From Rhizophagus irregularis (taxonomy: Eukaryota; Glomeromycota; Glomeromycetes; Glomerales; Glomeraceae), in the NCBI RefSeq assembly GCF_026210795.1, contig NC_089452.1, forward strand, positions 3,038,001-3,102,000: a stretch of DNA of 64,000 bases. Direction: 5' to 3'. Shown in pieces: positions 58,025 through 64,000 of this stretch; position 1 is the first letter of the stretch; each line of letters opens with the position of its first letter. The position numbers and the translations under genes are program-made. A model generated the notes under the pieces. The model did not search any database. It had not been told where the DNA came from and saw nothing but the letters and a program-made list of their open reading frames with translations.

Positions 58025-59398
58025 AATAGACTTGGACTTTGACTTCAGAACAACTTGGACGGCTTGAATTTCAAAAAGTAAATGTAAATTTCTTTTTCTT
58101 TTGTCTTGGAAATGTCACTAAACGTTCTTTTACTTCATTTCTTTAGGAAACGCCTGCCTGAAACTCAATTTCGGCTTGGGCTATAAAGATAAGTTGGGGG
58201 AGGGTAATTTTGATTTTTTGTTTGTCTTTGGGAATATCATTAACGTTTCTTTTGCTTTTTTTCTTTAGGGGATGCCCTCCCAGATTTGGATTTTGGCTTG
58301 GCTATAAAGGTAAGTTGAGGGAAGGTATTTTCAGGTTTTTTTTGTCTTTAGAAACATAATTAACGTTCCTTTTGCTTTTTTTCTTTAGGTGATGCCCTTC
58401 CTAGACCTGGATTTTGGCTTGGGCTATTAAAGTAAGTCAGGAAAGTTATTTTTGGGGGTTTTTTTTCTTTGGGAGTATCATTAACGTTTCTTTTACTTTT
58501 TTTCTTTAGGTGACGCCCTTTCTAGACTTGGATTTCGATTTGGGCTATTAAAATAAGTTGGGGAAGTTATTTTTTTTTTTTTGTCTTTAAAAATGTCATT
58601 AACGTTCCTTTTACTCTTTTCTTTAGGTGACGCCCTTCCTGGACCTGGATTTTGACTTGGGCTATTTAGGTAAGTTGAGGAAGGGTGTTTTGCTTATTTT
58701 TTTTTTAGGAACATCATTATTCATTAATGTTCCTTTTGCTTCTTTTCTTTAGGTAACACCCTTCCTAATCTGGATTTTGGCTTGGACTATTAAAGTAAGT
58801 TGGGGAGGTTATTTTTGGATTTTTTTTTGTCTTTAGGAACGTAATTAACATTTCTTTTGCTTCTTTTCTTTATGTGACGTCCTTCCTAGCCTGAATTTCA
58901 GTTTGGGCTATTAAAGTAAGTTAGTGAAGGGTTTTTTATCTTTTTTTTTGTCTTTGGGAACATCATTAACGTTTCTTTTTCTTTTTCTTTAAGTAATGCC
59001 TTTCCTAAATCCTGGATTTTTGGGTTGATAACTTTATTAGTCTCTATTACTACGAAAGTTAAGAGGATCTTTGAAATTAATAGTAAACTTACCACAAAAC
59101 TCAATACCAAAATCTCTAATTAATTCACCACACATCTATCCTTGGCTTGGGCTATTAAAGTATATTGGGAAGGGTATTTTTGGTTTTTTTTGTGTCTTTA
59201 AGAACGTAACTAACGTTCCTTTTGCTTCTTTTTTTTAGGAGGATGCCTTTTGGACCTGGATTTTGGCATGGGTTATAAAGGTAAGTTGGGGGAAAGGTAT
59301 TTTTATTTTTTTGTTTTTAGGAACGTAATTAACGTTCCTTTTGCTTCTTTTTTTAGGGAGACACCTTCTTGGACCTGGATTTCGACATGGGTTATAAA
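58025..59398 (+). repeat. Tandem array B of intron-like units
   Basis: About ten units with a ~120 bp period are readable. The exon-like segments read approximately GATGCCCTTCCTRGACCTGG then ATTTTGGCTTGGGCTATAAAG. They are 41-43 nt in most copies (58147-58188, 58269-58309, 58389-58431, 58510-58552, 58627-58669, 58753-58794, 59239-59280, 59356-59398), with a divergent 53 nt first one (58025-58077). Intron-like parts are 69-83 nt where measurable, with donors GTAAGT (several copies are mutated to ATAAGT or ATACGT), an AATTAACGTTCC branch-like word, a C/T tract and a CTTTAG acceptor (TTTATG in one copy). The region 59030-59140 has an insertion and lost register. Not every exon copy is open in a single frame. 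Confidence 0.75.
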
Positions 59399-59863
59399 GA
59401 TACGTCAAGGAGGGGATTTTTTTGTTTTTTAGTTTTTGGATAGTCTTTAACGTTCTCTTCTTTTTTTTCTTTAAGGGTCTTAACACTAGTCAAAATAGTC
59501 CAAATCAGCCAAAATTCAGCCAGCCGATTTTAGGCTGATTTATAGTCTAATGCTGGTCGAACTTTAGCCAATTTTTTGGCTGCAATTTGCTACCACTCAC
59601 CCAAAGTTTAGCTTGAAATTTCAGCCAAAATTCAGTTAACATTCGGAACAATTTCAGATAGCAAATTTTGGTGAATAGTTTTCCAAATGTTGCTTAATTT
59701 ATGTTGCAAATTTCAATTTACATTTATTTACTAATATTCGGCCACAACTCATTTTATTTGATATTCACAATAAAATCACAACTTTATTTATAAATGCATA
59801 TTACAAATAAGTATTACTAATCTACAATTCCACAATCACATTCATGTATCCGTATATACTTAC
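59399..59863. other. Spacer between convergent arrays B and C
   Basis: There is no gene. The words CAGCCAAAATTCAGCC and TTTTAGGCTGATTTATAG occur at 59500-59560, related to the AATT/GGCC words found through the window. Confidence 0.35.
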
Positions 59864-60680
59864 GAATCTTGATTTTTTGGAAACCCACCAAAACTATAAA
59901 AAAGAAAAGAACGGTTAGTAACCGTTCAAAATATTAAAAAAAAGCAAAAAAAACCAAGATTCTACTTACGAATCTTTGGTTTTTTTCTGTTCTTTGGAAT
60001 CCGCCTTAGACATTAAACCTATAAAAAAGAAAAGAAAAGAACGGTTATTAATAACCATTCATAATAATATTAAAAATAAAAAATAAACCAAAGATTCGTA
60101 CTTACAAATCTTGGTTCCACTTTTTCCAAAGATCCCGAAATCTAAAAAAAAGAAAATGAACGGTTATTAGTAACCGTTCATAATAATATTAAAAAAAATA
60201 ATAAATAATAAACCAAAATTCGTACTTACGAATCTTGGTTTTCTATTCACGAACCTATAAAAAAAAATACAAGAACGGTTAGTAAACCGTTCGTAATAAT
60301 AAGAAAAAAACAAAGTAAAATTCATACTTATGAATCTTTTGGGCTTTCATTCTTCAGAAACTCCGAGACGCCAAACCTATAAAAAAAATTAAAAAGAACG
60401 GTTAGTAACCGTTCCATAACATTAAAAAAAAAAAGATTCACAAGTATATTACTTACTAATCTTAAAAGTTCTCATTTTTCCGATCTTCAGAAGCCTACCC
60501 GAACCTATAAAAGAAAAGAACGGTTATTAATAACCGTTCATAATATTTTATTAAAAAAAAATAAAAAAAAATAAAAATTTGTACTTACGAATCTTTATCT
60601 TTAGGTTTTCGTTCTTCAGAAGCCCACCCAAATCTAAAAAATAAAAAAAGAACGGTTATTAATAACCGTTCATAATATTT
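59864..60680 (-). repeat. Tandem array C of intron-like units, reverse strand
   Basis: Seven units on the minus strand each have a GTAAGTA-like donor following AAGATTC, a GAACGGTTACTAACCGTTC or related palindrome, a T-rich tract and a TATAGG-like acceptor (CTAGATTTG-like in two copies). Exon-like segments are about 30-49 nt (for example 59864-59893, 59970-60018, 60103-60138). The measured intron-like parts are 76 nt (59894-59969) and 84 nt (60019-60102). A Tc1-like element ends the array at 60681, and the array resumes at 63014-63090. It converges on array B. Confidence 0.75.
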
Positions 60681-63013
60681 TATGGTCTGGTGCAAAAAAG
60701 TTGATACACCAATATGCTATTAATAAAAAAATTTTTTCTTAAAATTAAAGTAAATTTTTTAAATTATTTTATTTATAACTTCAGTTTTAAGACATATTTA
60801 AATGTAAATTCATTAAAGTTTTCAATTTTTTATTATTCATCAAATTCTTCAACTTCAGAATCTTCATTTTCATTTTCATATCATCACATAAATATTTATA
60901 TTTTTTCGCCTTATTAAGACACATTTTCCAAAACCCAATTGTAACTTTAATGGTAACTTTTTTCTTAAAAGTATACAATAATTTGTCTCTAATAGCGAGA
61001 AGATTAGGATGAGGACTGGCTCTAGTAACTACACCTTTTACAGTAGACTAAACTCTCTTAATCGGTTGTAGTTCACAATGGTAAGGTAGGGTATACGAAG
61101 TACTAATGTCCATTGTGAAATATATGGCCATTTTCTTCAAGTTTTTGTCGTAATACATGTGTTGAAAGTGGGCATCAGAAATATTTGCAGAAATAACAAG
61201 GCTGCAACAACATCGCAGTTTAAGCTCTTTTTTTGGTTGGCCATGGTTTTTTTGTGATAAGATCTCATTTTTATTATATTCAGCAACCATGCGCGCAATT
61301 GTTGCCTCCCTAATAACAAGAACTGTAGCAACCTCCTTGCGTAGTGATAAGTCTTGATGTTGTCTCTGGCATTGTCAAATATCTAAAAATTATTGGTGGG
61401 CGTGAAAGGACCCCGCTTACTTCTAATAAAGGTCTCCGGGCAAAATTTCAGATTTACTAGTAATTTTACCAACCTTTCTTATCTCATAATTTTACCATAT
61501 ATATATAGTGACCTTTTAAAATTATATTAAATTTTACCTTAGATTTTCAGAGACCTAAATTTTTTTAAATATTAAATAAACAAAATATATTTTATAATCA
61601 TTACAATAAATTTTAAAAATTTTTTATTTTTACTAAGTTTAATTCTTATTCTTTAAAGATAAATAACTTTTATTAGTAAAAAAAGTACTTTGAATTACAA
61701 AAATACTATAAAAAAAATCTTAAAGACACACATCTTTAACTTTACTTCAAAACTATTATTCACTTACTTTCTTTAAAAAAATCTAATTAATTTTTTTTTA
61801 AAAAAAATAAATTCGTAATTGGTATTATTATGAAAAAATGCTCGTATCCCATAAGTATTAATCCAACTGCTATGAAAATATTTATCTAAATATTTTCGAC
61901 CTTGCCGAACAACTTTACTTAAGCATGAAAAAGTGATTTCATTTGACCAAAGTGCCCAAATTACGCCCTATAATCACTGATCGGGAAAATAAAAAAAAAT
62001 TAAAAGTGCGAAAATTGCTCGTATTCCGTAAATATTAAACTGATTCTTATGAAAATTAATATTCAGGTAGTTTCGATCTCGCCGAACAATATTACTTAAG
62101 CTTAAAAAGGTGATTTCATTTGACTAAAATGCCCAAATTACGCTCCGAATTTAATAAACAAAAAACGTAAATTTTAAGTTAATATTAAAATAAAAAAATG
62201 CTCGTATGCAATAAATATTACTCCAACTGCTATAAAAATTCAAATATAAGTAGTTCGACCTTACTAAACAACTTTCTTAGATAGTAAAATATGATTTGAT
62301 TTAACCAAAGTACTGAAATTAAATTCTGAAGTTGCTAATTGCTGTACGAATTTTTATATTTTAAAAGCTAATTTTTGTAATAATTTTCAAAAAGATAGTG
62401 CTAATGCAAATAAAATTAAAAATATAAAATGGTTTTTACAAGTATAAAGAAGAGAATAAATTTTTTATTTTGAGAAAAAATTATAAAACGTATATTACCA
62501 AATATTGTAATAATTGTTGTACAATATTTCAAATTAGTATATATAAGGTAAATATTAAATTTTATATACAATTTTACCTTATTATTTACCGAAACATTTG
62601 TAAACTTATATTTGATTTTACCTTATAAAACCGGAAACCTATTTTAACTTTACCTTACATATCTGGAGACCTTTATTTGTCATATATATAATTTTACCTT
62701 TATCTATTAAGAGACCTAAAATTTTTTTTTAATATAAATTTTACCTTATATTTTCGGAGACCTCTATTAGAAGTAAGCGGGGTCCTGGCGTGAATAATCA
62801 CTTTTTTTTCGTTACTAGTTAAAAAGATTTAGTCGTGTTCTGTGTTATCCATGGAGTAAAAAAGGTGTGTTTTTGTTGATAAAGTTGAAGGTGGGAACGT
62901 TTCTTACCTATTATATAATTGTTATGCTCATATGACTTGATTGATGATTTTTGTGTAATACTACCAATTTAGGTAATGATATTTGTGTATCAACATTTTT
63001 GCACCGGACCATA
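60681..63013. mobile_element. TA-flanked Tc1/pogo-like element inserted in array C
   Basis: The ends are TATGGTCTGGTGCAAAAAAG and, at the right, CACCGGACCATA preceded by GTGTATCAACATTTTTG. These are inverted over about 28 bp, with TA in both borders. Minus-strand text at 60790-61335 (for example KNEILSQKNHGQPKKELKL) may be transposase remnant, which I cannot assign. A 1380 bp transposon is nested inside. Confidence 0.7.
61407..62786. mobile_element. 1.38 kb element with AGGACCCCG ends and 8-bp duplication
   Basis: The ends AGGACCCCGCTTACTTCTAA and TAGAAGTAAGCGGGGTCCT are inverted. The 8 bp GGCGTGAA is duplicated at 61399-61406 and 62787-62794. A subterminal motif, TTTACCTTA then GGAGACCT, recurs at least five times near the right end (62575-62760), and the left end has it inverted. 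The middle holds three diverged ~175 bp copies starting TGCTCGTAT (61838, 62013, 62198). No coding sequence is evident, so it is non-autonomous. Confidence 0.85.
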
Positions 63014-63090
63014 TTAAAAAAAAATAAAAAAAAGATAAAGATTCATACTAATCTTTATCTTTAGGTTTTCGTTCTTCAGAAGCCCACCCT
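63014..63090 (-). repeat. Continuation of array C past the insertion
   Basis: After the Tc1-like element, the text AATCTTTATCTTTAGG and TTTCGTTCTTCAGAAGCCC is nearly the same as at 60590-60630. This shows the array was present before the insertion. Confidence 0.7.
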
Positions 63091-63180
63091 AGAGCTCCAA
63101 ATGGGTCAGGTCAGGTCAGGTTATATCAGGTTGTCTGTTTGACCTGACCTGACCTGAAACCTGAAAAATTTCAGGACTAT
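63091..63180. repeat. CAGGT-word repeat with GAGCTCC head
   Basis: The stretch starts GAGCTCCAAATGGGTCAGGT and goes into repeated TCAGG/CCTGA words in both orientations. It matches the head of the CGAGT-word element ending at 25098 through coherent transitions. Confidence 0.5.
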
Positions 63181-63194
63181 TTTTATTAAAGTAT

Positions 63195-63725
63195 TGAAAA
63201 AAAATGGTACAAAACTTTTTTTTTTTAATATAATATTATGAAAAAAAACGTTTTTGCAACGTTTTTTATTAAAACTAGTGTTCACCTGTTGTCTACGACA
63301 ACAGTTAATATGTAATTCCAGCCAGAATTAAAAGATCTGCAACGAATTTCCTTTTTTGGAAATTTGAGCAACACAATTTTTTTAATTTCTCTGAAAAGTA
63401 ACAGAACCCAAAATTTCAGTTTTTCGCCAGAAATGAAATTGCCTTTTTTGGTCTTGTGTAACATTGGCGACGAATAGGAGTAGAGTTACACAATTCAAAT
63501 GACTTATTTATATGGTTAATCTAAACATAACGCCCACGTGATTGCAGTGTTTTTTAATATATAGATATTGAAAAAAAATATTGCAAAACGTTTTTTTTAA
63601 TATAACATTATGAAAAAAATGTTTTCGCAACGTTATTATTGAAATATCAAAAAAAAAACGTTACGAAACATTTTTTTAATATAATATTATGAAAAAACGT
63701 TTTCGCAACATTTTTTCTCGAAATA
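63195..63725. repeat. Repeated TTTTGCAACGTT-type units
   Basis: A unit of TTTTTAATATAATATTATG, then AAAACGTTTTYGCAACGTT, is seen at about 63220, 63595 and 63675. The first two are separated by ~290 bp that includes CACGTGATTGCAG (63535) and words shared with 5.0 kb and 24.8 kb (CCTTTTTTGGAAATT). No gene is visible. Confidence 0.5.
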
Positions 63726-63727
63726 TT

Positions 63728-64000
63728 GCGATTCAACATTTTTATATTGATTTTGTATAAAAAAAGTGAGTTGCGGTATTGCGATTCACTTTTTTATATA
63801 GATTCTATATAAAAAAAGTGAGTTGCGGTATTGCGATTCACTTTTTTATATAGATTCTATATAAAAAAAGTGAGTTGCGGTATTGCGATTCACTTTTTTA
63901 TATAGATTCTATATAAAAAAAGTGAGTTGCGGTATTGCGATTCACTTTTTTATATAAATTCTATATAAAAAAAGTGAGTTGCGGTATTGCGATTCACTTT
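63728..64000. repeat. 52-bp tandem satellite running off the window
   Basis: At least five copies of a 52-53 bp unit occur, with GTGAGTTGCGGTATTGCGAT and TATATAGATTCTATATAA as its two halves. Each copy can fold because AAAAAAAGTGA is followed by TCACTTTTTT. The last four copies are almost identical, and the array continues past 64000. Confidence 0.9.

Noticed and set aside
58898-59486. Lysine-rich minus-strand frames over array B
   Set aside because: They read the C/T tracts of the tandem array backwards and have no motifs.
60787-61331. Small minus-strand frames as a Tc1 transposase
   Set aside because: I cannot see an HTH or DDE pattern that would justify the call, so they are mentioned only as possible remnants.
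63728-64000. CRISPR-like array
   Set aside because: The units follow each other with no variable spacers and the DNA is eukaryotic, so it is a satellite.

Overview
The window is very AT-rich eukaryotic DNA with intron-dense genes in a sea of transposons. The best-conserved genes (a complete Prp8, a Rogdi/Rav2 homologue, a TMEM33/Pom33 homologue, a CENP-L homologue and a CLASP-type TOG protein) have short 56-150 nt GT-AG introns. The repeats are FAR1/MULE-like, hAT, LINE with RNase H, AT-hook transposase-like proteins and many MITEs. This combination fits an arbuscular mycorrhizal fungus (Glomeromycotina, Rhizophagus-like). That assignment is inference from gene style and repeat families, not from a search.

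Layout. 1-36.9 kb is a repeat-dominated block. It holds a decayed FAR1/MULE transposase gene with three MITEs in it (1.0-4.3 kb) and an 11.5 kb composite bounded by pogo-like inverted ends (5.2-16.7 kb). The composite contains a degraded LINE (minus strand) between two 1 kb direct repeats with tRNA-like modules. Next come a transposase-like pseudogene with a convergent C2H2 gene (17.5-20.5 kb), foldback elements (21.3-23.3 kb), a 4.1 kb hAT element with a perfect 8-bp target duplication (25.2-29.3 kb), and a decayed DUF6589-like/AT-hook gene (29.8-33.3 kb).

36.9-56.4 kb is a gene island of six host genes: CENP-L-like (+), CLASP-like (+), TMEM33/Pom33 (-), a small unknown protein (+), Rav2/Rogdi (+) and Prp8 (-). 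The island covers kinetochore, microtubule, ER/nuclear-pore membrane, V-ATPase assembly and spliceosome functions. No metabolic operon logic applies. CENP-L and CLASP lie in tandem 255 bp apart and both act on chromosome segregation.

56.4-64.0 kb returns to repeats: a 0.5 kb foldback element, two convergent tandem arrays whose every unit looks like a complete small intron plus a mini-exon, a Tc1/pogo-like element inserted in one array and itself carrying another transposon, and a 52-bp satellite running off the window end.

The most unusual signal is three separate tandem arrays (28.5-29.0, 58.0-59.4 and 59.9-60.7 kb, the last continuing at 63.0 kb). Each ~105-135 bp unit carries a GTAAGT donor, a branch-site-like TACTAAC or TTAAC placed inside a GAACG...CGTTC inverted repeat, a pyrimidine tract, an AG acceptor and a 25-53 nt exon-like segment. 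The intron-like parts are 69-87 nt, the size of the genuine introns in the neighbouring genes.
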